Below, in pieces: positions 1 to 5,789 of a stretch of 9,456 bases of DNA. Position 1 is the first letter of the stretch. Each line of letters starts with the position of its first letter. Source of the DNA: JBEHWX01 sp048498995 (GTDB lineage Bacteria > Bacteroidota > Ignavibacteria > OLB7); contig JBEHWX010000157.1 in assembly GCA_048498995.1 (NCBI GenBank), positions 1 to 9,456 on the forward strand. Reading direction: 5' to 3'. Made by a program: the position numbers and the translations under genes. The notes beneath the pieces were generated by a model, which made no database searches, had not been told where the DNA came from, and was given only the letters and a program-made list of their open reading frames with translations.

Positions 1-41
1 TTGTGGGCGCGAGGCCGTTCCGCGTTCGAGTCGCGCGGTCA

Positions 42-68
42 GGCCGGTGCGACATGGTCGCACCGGCC
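42..68. repeat. Perfect 12-bp inverted repeat (hairpin)
   Basis: The arm at 42-53 (GGCCGGTGCGAC) is exactly complementary to 57-68, with a 3-nt ATG loop. It lies about 70 nt downstream of the stop of the minus-strand gene ending at 137. Neither side has a T-tract, so it is not a canonical intrinsic terminator. It could still stabilise a 3' end or belong to a transcript entering from the left edge. Confidence 0.6.
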
Positions 69-136
69 CGCTTCGAGATGGTTGTTGTACGAGACTGGAC
101 AGGGGCTATTCCACGGTGGCCTCAGGCCCCCATGAA

Positions 137-367
137 TTAGTTGTTCGCCCCCTCCTTCTTCTCGGACTTCTTGTCGGCCGTCTTCTTGTCAGCCTTCTTG
201 GCGGCCTTCTTGGTCTCCTTCTTCTCGGTCATCGGAGCGGCGGTCGCCGGAGCGGTGGCCGGGGCGGTCGCCGGAGCCTTGGCCGGGGCCTTGGCCGGCT
301 TGTTCTGAGCCATGGCGAGGCTGCTGACGAGCACGAGAGCAGCCATCAGGATTCCAGTACGCTTCAT
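137..367 (-). CDS. Small exported Ala/Pro/Lys-rich protein of unknown function
   Basis: A 76-residue protein. Residues 1-20 form a classical Sec signal peptide: MKR, a hydrophobic core, then SLAMA with likely signal-peptidase I cleavage after Ala20. The mature part has two low-complexity blocks. Residues about 22-45 are a proline/alanine tract with KAPA, then TAPA units. Residues about 48-71 are lysine-rich, with repeated KK pairs (KKE, KKA, KKAD, KKTA, KKSE). No folded domain is visible. It is about 50 residues after processing, highly basic and probably disordered. The start is well supported: GAGGAGAT at 371-378 sits 5 nt before the ATG, and a Bacteroidota-type promoter lies upstream. The composition recalls acid-shock proteins of the Asr type and histone-H1-like tails, but this is only compositional. 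A role at the envelope, such as binding anionic polymers, is a guess. Confidence 0.75.
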   Translation of the reverse strand: MKRTGILMAALVLVSSLAMAQNKPAKAPAKAPATAPATAPATAAPMTEKKETKKAAKKADKKTADKKSEKKEGANN

Positions 368-442
368 GATATCTCCTCGAAAGGATATGTGTGAGTGATA
401 GAGCAGTGAGCGCTCTTGTTATGTCGCTCGAAGTATGTGATG

Positions 443-473
443 CAAATGTATCCCCGGGCAGATGAAGGCCGAA
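443..473 (-). promoter_or_regulatory. Bacteroidota-type promoter for the 76-aa exported protein
   Basis: On the minus strand a -7 element TACATTTG (450 down to 443) matches the Bacteroidota consensus TAnnTTTG at every defined position. A -33-like TTCG (473-470) lies exactly 19 nt upstream; the consensus there is TTTG. Transcription would start near 436, leaving a leader of about 70 nt before the ATG at 367. The match and position are seen directly. Use by the primary sigma factor is inferred from known Bacteroidota promoters. Confidence 0.6.
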
Positions 474-702
474 TGAAAGCCCGAAGTATCGTCGACAGGA
501 TATCCGCTCATCCGATTTTTCGCGCGCACGCGGCTCGACGAGCCGTCGAAAGAACGTCATCGATGACGCCTCCGTAGACGCATGTCTTCAGCGTGCGCCA
601 GGCGACAATTCGTTGTCGCGTGCGCCGTTGCCCCGCGTGCCGATGCCCAGTATCGAGCGTGGAGTCACGAACGCATCGCGTGCGCCGACGGCGGGCGGCC
701 CC

Positions 703-710
703 TACATTTG
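703..710 (+). promoter_or_regulatory. Isolated TACATTTG octamer, possible -7 element
   Basis: The plus strand carries TACATTTG, the same octamer used as the -7 box of the exported-protein promoter on the other strand. No TTTG-like -33 box is found 19-23 nt upstream, and no gene follows on the plus strand. It could drive a small RNA covering the hairpin at 745-779, but a chance match is about as likely. Confidence 0.2.
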
Positions 711-744
711 TTGTCGGGAATCGGGAGGAGAGCCGCTACCGGCG

Positions 745-779
745 GGTGGAGGAGCGCACGCTGAAGACGTGCGCCCACC
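745..779. repeat. Bulged hairpin
   Basis: An inner stem GCGCACG (754-760) pairs with CGTGCGC (768-774) around a 7-nt loop. An outer stem GGTGG (745-749) pairs with CCACC (775-779), with a 4-nt bulge on the left arm. That is 12 base pairs in all, with no T-tract. It lies about 35 nt downstream of the TACATTTG octamer. Confidence 0.45.
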
Positions 780-831
780 GATGTGCGCCTGCCTTCGCGC
801 GTTTACCGAGCGTAATTATCAATCGCGATTA

Positions 832-847
832 TTCCGGCGCGCCGGAA
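832..847. repeat. 16-bp perfect palindrome
   Basis: TTCCGGCGCGCCGGAA is its own reverse complement across 832-847. It is flanked by an AT-rich segment on the left (about 812-831) and AAAA on the right. It could be a dimeric protein-binding site or part of the adjacent terminator-like structure. No specific binder is recognised. Confidence 0.5.
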
Positions 848-881
848 AACAGAGAAGCCGAGGCGGAAATTCCGCCCCGGC
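846..881 (-). terminator. Possible intrinsic terminator, minus strand
   Basis: A stem formed by 857-868 and 870-881 has one A-C mismatch. On the minus strand it is followed by TTCTCTGTTTT (856 down to 846). The core 862-876 is a perfect inverted repeat. The T-rich stretch is interrupted, so termination strength is uncertain. It would end any transcript that passes through the repeat copy at 1027-1064. Confidence 0.4.
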
Positions 882-1026
882 CTCGCATATGAGAGAATAT
901 CACCACCACGCCCGAGAGGCGGTGACACTCCTCACATCTTCACATTGTTCGTCGTCCGGACCGACGTCCCGATCCGGCACCGCCGGCGGTGCTCCACTCG
1001 TGGCTTCCCGCTCCGGCGATCGACGT

Positions 1027-1064
1027 GCGCAACTTAGCGGAGCTCGATGAAGGGAAGATGAAGA
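1027..1064. repeat. 38-bp direct repeat, copy A
   Basis: This copy matches 1331-1368 at 36 of 38 positions, in the same orientation. The shared core includes GCGCAACTTA at the left and GGAGCTCGATGAAG in the middle; differences are G/T at the 11th base and G/A at the 27th. Similarity stops sharply at both ends. In one minus frame it reads FIFPSSSSAKLR against FIFSSSSSDKLR. Both base differences, and the one just outside the right end, change the amino acid in that frame, which argues against conserved coding. On the minus strand a terminator-like hairpin lies about 150 nt further on. Confidence 0.85.
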
Positions 1065-1120
1065 CGTATCGCATCGCCATACTTCCCTGATGTTCCCATC
1101 GCCTCGCGCTCCGAGTCCCG

Positions 1121-1155
1121 AAAAATTCGGCCGACCCTGCGTTGAAGGGCCGGCC
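1121..1155 (-). terminator. Intrinsic terminator downstream of the two-component operon
   Basis: On the minus strand a 9-bp stem (1155-1147 with 1137-1129, one G-U pair) encloses a 9-nt loop and is followed by GAATTTTT. This is a well-formed rho-independent terminator. It lies about 220 nt past the histidine-kinase stop, so the operon would have a long 3' untranslated region containing repeat copy B, unless a separate small RNA ends here. Confidence 0.75.
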
Positions 1156-1330
1156 GCTCCCTGCACACGTCAACTATTCGAGTAATCGAAACCGTAGTCC
1201 CCGAGCGTGTTGTCGTCGGCATCGACGGCGCGGGCATCCCGCGCGAAGCGTCGTGTTCTCCCGTCTCGCCACGCGCGCCTGTCCGATGATCCGCTCCGCG
1301 GCCTCGGCAACGGCGCCCGGTGAATACGGC

Positions 1331-1368
1331 GCGCAACTTATCGGAGCTCGATGAAGAGAAGATGAAGA
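1331..1368. repeat. 38-bp direct repeat, copy B
   Basis: Second copy of the repeat at 1027-1064 (36 of 38 identical), beginning only 6 bp downstream of the histidine-kinase stop on the minus strand. Minus-strand transcription through the kinase would include it. The repeat-to-repeat distance is 304 bp. On the minus strand each copy is followed by a terminator-like hairpin (1121-1155 for this copy, 846-881 for copy A). Confidence 0.85.
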
Positions 1369-1373
1369 TCGGA

Positions 1374-2822
1374 TTACACGATTCTATCGGATGCCCCTGA
1401 AGGCTCGGGCTCGGTGGTGATCGGAAGCGCGATGGAAACGACGGTCCCCTTCCCCTCCTCGGAGGAGATGGCGAGCGTGCCGTGATGCGATTCGATGATC
1501 GCGCGGGTGATCGCAAGGCCGAGGCCGGTGCCGTGCGTGCTTCGCGCGCGGTCGCCCCGGTAAAAACGGTCGATCACGCGGGGAAGATCCTCGGCCGGAA
1601 TGCCGGGCCCCTCGTCGGTGACGGTGATCGTGGCCACGTCGCCGGTCCGCGCCAGCGACACGAGGACGGCGGTCCCCTCGCTCGCGTACTTGATGCTGTT
1701 CTCCAGCACGTTGTTGACCGCGCGGGCCAGCAGCGACGGGGTGCAGCGGAGCTCCACCGGCTCGGCGATGTTCAGCCGGAGCGAGATCCGGCGTGGCTGC
1801 GCGAGCATCTTCACGCTCGAGGCGCACTCGGCCAACATCTCGTCCAGGCGGGCCTCCTCCCCTCCCGGCGTGAGCTGATCGGCATCGGCGCGCGCCAGCA
1901 GCAGCAGGTCGTTGGCCAGGCGCTGCAGGTTGTCGATGCCGCGGGCCACGCGCTCCAGCGCCATGCCGGTCTCGACATCGTTGTTCGGCCGCCGCTTCAG
2001 CAGATCCACCTCGGCGCGAATCACCGTCAACGGCGTCCGGAGATCGTGCGAGGCATCGGCGATGAAGCGCTGCTGACTGGTGAAAGTCCGTTCGAGCCGG
2101 GCGATCATGTCGTTGAAGGTCGAGGCCAGCTGCGCCAGCTCGTCGCGCGAGGCGCCGGCCGAGACGCGGCGATGCAGATTGCTCGACGAAATGGCGGCGG
2201 CCGTGGCGGTGATCTCCGCCACCGGCGCCAGCGCCTGGCGCGCGATGAACCACCCGCCGGCGCCGGCGGCGATCAGCGCCAGCGGCACCACCACCATCAG
2301 AATATCCCGCAGACGATCGAGCGTCGCCCCCAATCGATTCAGCGACGCCACCACGATCAGCGATGCCTCGTCCGGCTCGGCCTCCTGCACCCGGAAGGCG
2401 AAGATCCGGTAGTCGGTGCCGTTGACCGAGATGGTGGCGAAGGGACTTCGCCGATGGCGCGGCACCTGCGCCCGGAGCGAATCGATCAGCGGATCGATCG
2501 CCGCCTGCGGCGTGTTCTCGTAGACGATGCTGTCCCGGTTCGACAGGAAGAAGCGCATCGAGCGGAAGCGGAGGTTGGCGCGCATCGTCACCTCCTCCAG
2601 CTCGTCGAAGATCTCGGAGATCGACAGACCGCGCGTGCTCACCTGGGAGATGAGAAATCCGGTATAGTCCTGCAGCTCGGTATCGACCGCGCTCCGTTCG
2701 TAGGTGGCGAATACCGAATACATCGCCACGGCGACCGTGACGATGATGCCGCCGAAGACCGCGAGATACCAGAGGGTGAGCCTCGCGGTGATGGTCATGT
2801 ATCGTGTCGAGATGCGAGCCAT
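1374..2822 (-). CDS. Membrane sensor histidine kinase, two-component system
   Basis: A 482-residue inner-membrane kinase that should autophosphorylate and pass the phosphate to the regulator encoded just upstream. Transmembrane helix 1 is at about 16-38. An extracytoplasmic sensor region spans about 39-172, helix 2 about 173-192, and a HAMP linker about 193-245. The HisKA dimerisation helix follows with phospho-acceptor His259 in the motif ASHDLRTPL. The HATPase domain has an N-box around Asn371/Asn375 (NNVLENSIKYA), a G1 box DEGPGIP (403-409), an F-like segment RFYRGD (419-424) and a G2 box GTGLGLAI (431-438). All catalytic boxes are intact. Its ATG overlaps the regulator stop by one base (TAATG), with GGAG just before it, so translational coupling is likely. 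The topology resembles heavy-metal-type kinases such as CusS, but no metal-binding motif or metal-transport gene is seen, so the signal is unknown. Confidence 0.95.
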   Translation of the reverse strand: MARISTRYMTITARLTLWYLAVFGGIIVTVAVAMYSVFATYERSAVDTELQDYTGFLISQVSTRGLSISEIFDELEEVTMRANLRFRSMRFFLSNRDSIVYENTPQAAIDPLIDSLRAQVPRHRRSPFATISVNGTDYRIFAFRVQEAEPDEASLIVVASLNRLGATLDRLRDILMVVVPLALIAAGAGGWFIARQALAPVAEITATAAAISSSNLHRRVSAGASRDELAQLASTFNDMIARLERTFTSQQRFIADASHDLRTPLTVIRAEVDLLKRRPNNDVETGMALERVARGIDNLQRLANDLLLLARADADQLTPGGEEARLDEMLAECASSVKMLAQPRRISLRLNIAEPVELRCTPSLLARAVNNVLENSIKYASEGTAVLVSLARTGDVATITVTDEGPGIPAEDLPRVIDRFYRGDRARSTHGTGLGLAITRAIIESHHGTLAISSEEGKGTVVSIALPITTEPEPSGASDRIV

Positions 2823-3496
2823 TACTCCGCTTCGGAGAGCTTGTAGCCGACGCCCCGCACCGTGTGGATCAACTGGCCGTCGAAGCCCTTGTCCACCTTC
2901 TGGCGGAGGAACCTGACGAACGAATCGATCACGTTCGACTGGGGGTCGAAGTTCATGTCCCAGACGTGTTCGGAGATCATCTCGCGGGTAAGCACGCGAT
3001 CCTTGTTCATCACCAGGTATTCCAGCAGCGCGAACTCCTTGGCCGTGAGCCGGATCGGCGTGCCGCCGCGCGAGACGGTGCGCCGCGCGGTGTCGATCAC
3101 CAGATCGGCCACGCGGAGCTCGGCCACCTTCTGATCGCTCTGGCGCCGGATCAGCGCCCTGACGCGCGCCAGCAGCTCGCCGAAGTGGAACGGCTTGGTC
3201 ATGTAGTCATCGGCGCCGACGTCCAGCCCCTGGATCTTGTCGTCGATCGTATCGCGCGCGGTGAGCATCAGGATCGGCGTCTGGTTTCCCTCCTTGCGGA
3301 GCCGGTCGCAGACCTCCTGTCCGCTCCGCTTCGGGAGCATCAGGTCGAGGATCAGCAGATCGTAGTCGTTGGTCAGCGCCAGGTATTCCCCTTCCTGACC
3401 GTCGTGGGCCACGTCGATGGAGTAATGCTGTTCGGACAGCCCCCGTCTCAGGAGCTCGGCGATCTCCCGATCGTCCTCGATCACGAGTATTCTCAT
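2822..3496 (-). CDS. OmpR/PhoB-family DNA-binding response regulator
   Basis: A 224-residue regulator. The receiver domain covers about 1-115 with acidic residues Asp8/Asp9, phospho-acceptor Asp51 (LILDLMLP), Thr79 and Lys101 (TKPF). The C-terminal winged helix covers about 125-222, with the typical LTAKEFALLEYL, the recognition-helix region around NVIDSFVRFLRQKVD and the closing HTVRGVGYKL. The frame stays open upstream, but Met at 3496 is where the receiver fold begins. Longer starts would run antisense through the dehydrogenase gene. There is no obvious Shine-Dalgarno sequence, which is common in Bacteroidota. It is first in a two-gene operon with the kinase and divergent from the dehydrogenase 52 nt away. 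It is close in style to the CusR/CopR branch, but the target genes cannot be read from the sequence. Confidence 0.95.
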   Translation of the reverse strand: MRILVIEDDREIAELLRRGLSEQHYSIDVAHDGQEGEYLALTNDYDLLILDLMLPKRSGQEVCDRLRKEGNQTPILMLTARDTIDDKIQGLDVGADDYMTKPFHFGELLARVRALIRRQSDQKVAELRVADLVIDTARRTVSRGGTPIRLTAKEFALLEYLVMNKDRVLTREMISEHVWDMNFDPQSNVIDSFVRFLRQKVDKGFDGQLIHTVRGVGYKLSEAE

Positions 3497-3548
3497 AGCT
3501 TTGCGGTAGCTCGTGCAATCAACATTTCGATAGTTATACAGACAACAG
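3497..3548. promoter_or_regulatory. Short divergent promoter region between regulator and dehydrogenase
   Basis: Only 52 bp separate the two divergent start codons, so both promoters must overlap here or extend into the coding regions. The AT-rich block TAGTTATACA (3531-3540) is the best -10/-7 candidate on either strand, but neither direction gives a clean TAnnTTTG with a well-spaced -33 box. Regulation of the dehydrogenase by the neighbouring response regulator would be economical here; I see no clear direct-repeat operator. Confidence 0.35.
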
Positions 3549-4331
3549 ATGTACGATCCGACAACGCTCGCATCACGCACCGTTCTCGTCACCGGGGCCT
3601 CCTCCGGCATCGGCGAGGCATGCGCGTGGGCCTTTGCCCGCGCCGGCGCCCGACTCATCCTCTGCGCACGCCGCCCCGACCGGCTCGACAACGTGGTCAA
3701 GGGGATCGGCAAGGAGTTCGGCGCGGAGATCCATTCCATCCAGCTCGACGTCCGCGACCGCGAGGCGGTTGCCGCGGCGATCGACTCGCTTCCGCGGGAG
3801 TGGAGCGAGATCGACGTGCTGGTCAACAACGCCGGACTGAGCCGCGGCCTCGAGCCGATCCAGGAGGGCTCGATCGACGACTGGGAGGAGATGATCGACA
3901 CGAACGTGAAGGGGCTCCTCTACGTCAGCCGCGCGGTTATCCCGAGCATGGTGGCCCGCGGACGCGGCCACGTGATCAACATCGGCTCGATCGCCGGCCA
4001 CGAGGTCTATCCGAAGGGGAACGTCTACTGCGCCTCGAAGCACGCGGTCGACGCCATCACCAAGGGGATGCTCCTCGATCTGAACGGCACCGGCGTGAAG
4101 GTCACCACGGTCGATCCGGGACTGGTCGAAACCGAGTTCTCGATCGTCCGCTTTCATGGGGACAACGAGCGCGCCGGCAATGTCTACAAGGGGCTCGTGC
4201 CGCTCGGCGGCACCGACGTGGCCGACGCGGTGCTCTACTGCGCCACCCTTCCGCCGCACGTGAACGTGGCGGAGATGGTGCTGCTGCCGACCGCGCAGGC
4301 CTCGGCGACGGTGGTTCACCGTCAGAACTGA
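3549..4331 (+). CDS. ydfG: YdfG-like NADP-dependent short-chain dehydrogenase/reductase
   Basis: A 260-residue classical SDR, predicted cytosolic. The nucleotide-binding motif TGASSGIG is at 15-22. Arg41/Arg42 after the second strand favour NADP over NAD. Asp68 (LDV) and NNAG (93-96) follow. The catalytic tetrad is Asn119 (TNVKG), Ser147 (INIGSIAG), Tyr160 and Lys164 (YCASK). The segments DWEEMIDTN, DPGLVETEFS, VRFHGD, TLPPHVN and the terminal VHRQ match the E. coli YdfG family as I recall it. Known YdfG enzymes oxidise L-allo-threonine and other 3-hydroxy acids and reduce malonic semialdehyde. The exact substrate here is not established. Length is normal and nothing is missing. It is transcribed away from the two-component operon and ends at a strong hairpin, so it is probably monocistronic. 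Confidence 0.9.
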   Translation: MYDPTTLASRTVLVTGASSGIGEACAWAFARAGARLILCARRPDRLDNVVKGIGKEFGAEIHSIQLDVRDREAVAAAIDSLPREWSEIDVLVNNAGLSRGLEPIQEGSIDDWEEMIDTNVKGLLYVSRAVIPSMVARGRGHVINIGSIAGHEVYPKGNVYCASKHAVDAITKGMLLDLNGTGVKVTTVDPGLVETEFSIVRFHGDNERAGNVYKGLVPLGGTDVADAVLYCATLPPHVNVAEMVLLPTAQASATVVHRQN

Positions 4332-4355
4332 CGCCGCCTCGTGGCAATGACACAT

Positions 4356-4394
4356 CCGCGCTCCCCCGCGTCGCGAGGGAGCGCGGCACGTTTT
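4356..4394 (+). terminator. Terminator between convergent genes
   Basis: A perfect 10-bp stem, CCGCGCTCCC (4356-4365) with GGGAGCGCGG (4377-4386), has an 11-nt loop. It is followed on the plus strand by CACGTTTT. It sits 24 nt after the dehydrogenase stop and just beyond the stop of the convergent gene ending at 4394, so it probably ends the plus transcript. It may also affect the minus transcript, although that side lacks a T-tract. Confidence 0.7.
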
Positions 4395-5626
4395 CAGACG
4401 CCGAGCGTGCCGAACGGATTCGAGGAGCGTCCGCCGGCGCCGACCTCCGGCGAGGCATCGGAGCCGTCGGCGTTGTCGGCCATCGCGCGGACGGAGCTCA
4501 TGGCGCTGGCGATGTCGTCGTCGAGCTCGGGATGCTCGATCGCGGCCAGGCGCTCCAGGTGGGGAGCCAGCGCCGTCGGCGTTCCGCCGGTGAGCATCAC
4601 CGCGTAGGCAAGCGCGCGTACGGCCGGCACGGCGAGCGGATCGTTCTCCGGGTCGCCATGCTCCTCGAAATAGGCGGCGAGCGCCTCGTAGGCCGATTCG
4701 CTCCCGGTATCGGCGAGGATCTGGAGGATGTCGGCCACCGTCTCCGGCTCGCTCACCTGATCGAGCCGCTCGCGCAGCGGCATCACCGCCGCGTCGCCAT
4801 ACTCGAGAAGCTCCTGTCCGGCGCCGTAGTCGCCGTCGACCAGGCGGTCGATGAGGGCGCCGATCTCCTCGGCCCGGCTTCCATCGTAGAACCCGGCGAT
4901 GTAGGCGCCGAGTCGCGTGGAGAGGAGCGGCTCGACCATGAACGACTCGTGCATTTCGAAGAGCGCCGCGCCGATCGGTCGATCGAACAGCCGCTGATGC
5001 CACGGCCGTACCTCCACCTCCGCGAGCGTCCCCTCGCTCCCGTTCTCTCCGTCGCCGATCTCGTCATCACCATTCCCGCTTCCATCATTCTCCACGGCAT
5101 CTTCCTCCGGCGCAGCCTCCGCGGAGTCCGTGTCGGCCGAGCCATCTTCCTGATCTTCCCACGCTCCCTCGTCGCCGGCCTCATCCTCGATCTCCTCGTC
5201 CTCCTCCGGATCCTCGTTCATCTCCGGAGCGGCCGTGGCACGGGAGGCGGTGCGGCCGAAGAGTCCCTGCTCCTCGGCGCGCCGGCGGGCTGAGGCAAGC
5301 CAGACCCGATAGCCGAGCATCTCCTCCTCGACCGGCTCACGCTCGCCGACGAGCATCGGCTCACTGGCCAGCAGCCCATCGCGCGTGAGGCCGAGATGGT
5401 CGATGACGGTGGCGGTTGTATCGATCGAGGCCGGATCGTGCTCTCGGTCGAACTGATCGCCGAACTCGTTGGTGCCGCCGTCGCTCCCTTCGATCACCGC
5501 GTCGTGGATCACCAGGTGGTAGTTGTCGGTCAGTGCCAGGTCCTCGATGTGGATCAGGGTCGCCACGCCGAACTGGTCGCCGCGCAGCCGGAAGGTGATC
5601 ACGTCACCGGTCTTGAAATCTGCCAT
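4394..5626 (-). CDS. Hypothetical protein: N-terminal beta-rich domain, acidic linker, HEAT-like C-terminus
   Basis: A 410-residue protein without a signal peptide, predicted cytoplasmic. Residues 1-about 125 look like a small folded domain starting FKTGDVITFRLRGDQFG. The GD..xF.L..gqfG pattern loosely recalls Imm26-type domains, a tentative resemblance only. Residues about 134-206 are an extremely acidic Glu/Asp/Gly/Ser linker. Residues about 207-385 are helical, with VMPLRERL (281-288) and later helix pairs suggesting two or three HEAT-like repeats. The tail (387-410) is Gly/Ser-rich. I chose the ATG at 5626 because domain-like sequence begins there and longer starts run into uvrC. The uvrC-to-start gap is 163 nt with no clear promoter or terminator, so co-transcription with uvrC is plausible. 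There is no good Shine-Dalgarno. HEAT folds and acidic tracts suggest protein-protein binding, possibly with basic or DNA-bound partners (inference). Function unknown. Confidence 0.8.
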   Translation of the reverse strand: MADFKTGDVITFRLRGDQFGVATLIHIEDLALTDNYHLVIHDAVIEGSDGGTNEFGDQFDREHDPASIDTTATVIDHLGLTRDGLLASEPMLVGEREPVEEEMLGYRVWLASARRRAEEQGLFGRTASRATAAPEMNEDPEEDEEIEDEAGDEGAWEDQEDGSADTDSAEAAPEEDAVENDGSGNGDDEIGDGENGSEGTLAEVEVRPWHQRLFDRPIGAALFEMHESFMVEPLLSTRLGAYIAGFYDGSRAEEIGALIDRLVDGDYGAGQELLEYGDAAVMPLRERLDQVSEPETVADILQILADTGSESAYEALAAYFEEHGDPENDPLAVPAVRALAYAVMLTGGTPTALAPHLERLAAIEHPELDDDIASAMSSVRAMADNADGSDASPEVGAGGRSSNPFGTLGV

Positions 5627-5789
5627 GAGTATTCGGAATTGGCTTGAATGATAGTCGTCGACAGCTTCCCCGAGCACCCTCCGCGGCCAGGGCGAAGGGG
5701 CGCTCGTCAGCCGACATACCGACCGGTCGAGCGTAGATATTCTTTTACACGGTTCCGCGAGAAGCACTTGACAACGGGAATGTTGCCGG

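Larger units (their letters stand above)
368..1373. other. Gene-free stretch of about 1 kb with repeats and hairpins
   Basis: I find no convincing protein gene between the exported-protein start and the kinase stop. The open frames here are Arg/Ser-rich, lack plausible start contexts and resemble no family I know. What is present: the exported-protein promoter (443-473), a promoter-like octamer on plus (703-710), hairpins at 745-779 and 832-847, a minus terminator-like hairpin (846-881), a strong minus terminator (1121-1155), and the 38-bp repeats at 1027-1064 and 1331-1368. Small RNAs or long 3' untranslated sequence are possible contents. Confidence 0.6.

Noticed and set aside
1..44. tRNA-like T-arm (GTTCGAGTC at 24-32) suggesting the 3' end of a tRNA entering from the left edge
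   Set aside because: The T-loop fits the consensus, but the outer T-stem pair is C-C, the variable loop would be 7 nt, no CCA is encoded, and the 5' half is outside the window so acceptor pairing cannot be tested.
137..367. The Ala/Lys-rich frame as a low-complexity artefact
   Set aside because: A proper signal peptide, ribosome site and promoter line up with it, so it was kept as a gene.
481..491. UvrC nuclease motif ECFDNSN, where E. coli has an ISH-type sequence, as a missing catalytic residue
   Set aside because: Coordinates here are UvrC residues. The catalytic Asp484 is present, and the NSN form is, as I recall, normal for Bacteroidota/Chlorobi UvrC.
1024..1090. Short plus-strand peptides over the repeats (RNLAELDEGKMK and RNLSELDEEKMK) as small genes
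   Set aside because: Only GTG starts without ribosome sites are available, the peptides diverge completely outside the repeat, and the differences inside it are nonsynonymous.
1027..1368. CRISPR array or integron attachment sites from the 38-bp repeats
   Set aside because: There are only two copies, 304 bp apart, with no cas or integrase gene and no attC-like paired core sites.
3497..3901. Longer start for the response regulator upstream of 3496
   Set aside because: The receiver domain begins at MRILVIEDD, and the upstream codons run antisense to the dehydrogenase gene.
2804..5293. Very long plus-strand open frame (829 codons) across regulator, dehydrogenase and HEAT-like genes
   Set aside because: It is out of frame with the dehydrogenase and antisense to well-supported genes, is rich in Arg/His/Gly, and shows no domain. 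It is a GC-bias shadow, as are the long frames at 1482-2846 plus and 3573-5003 minus.
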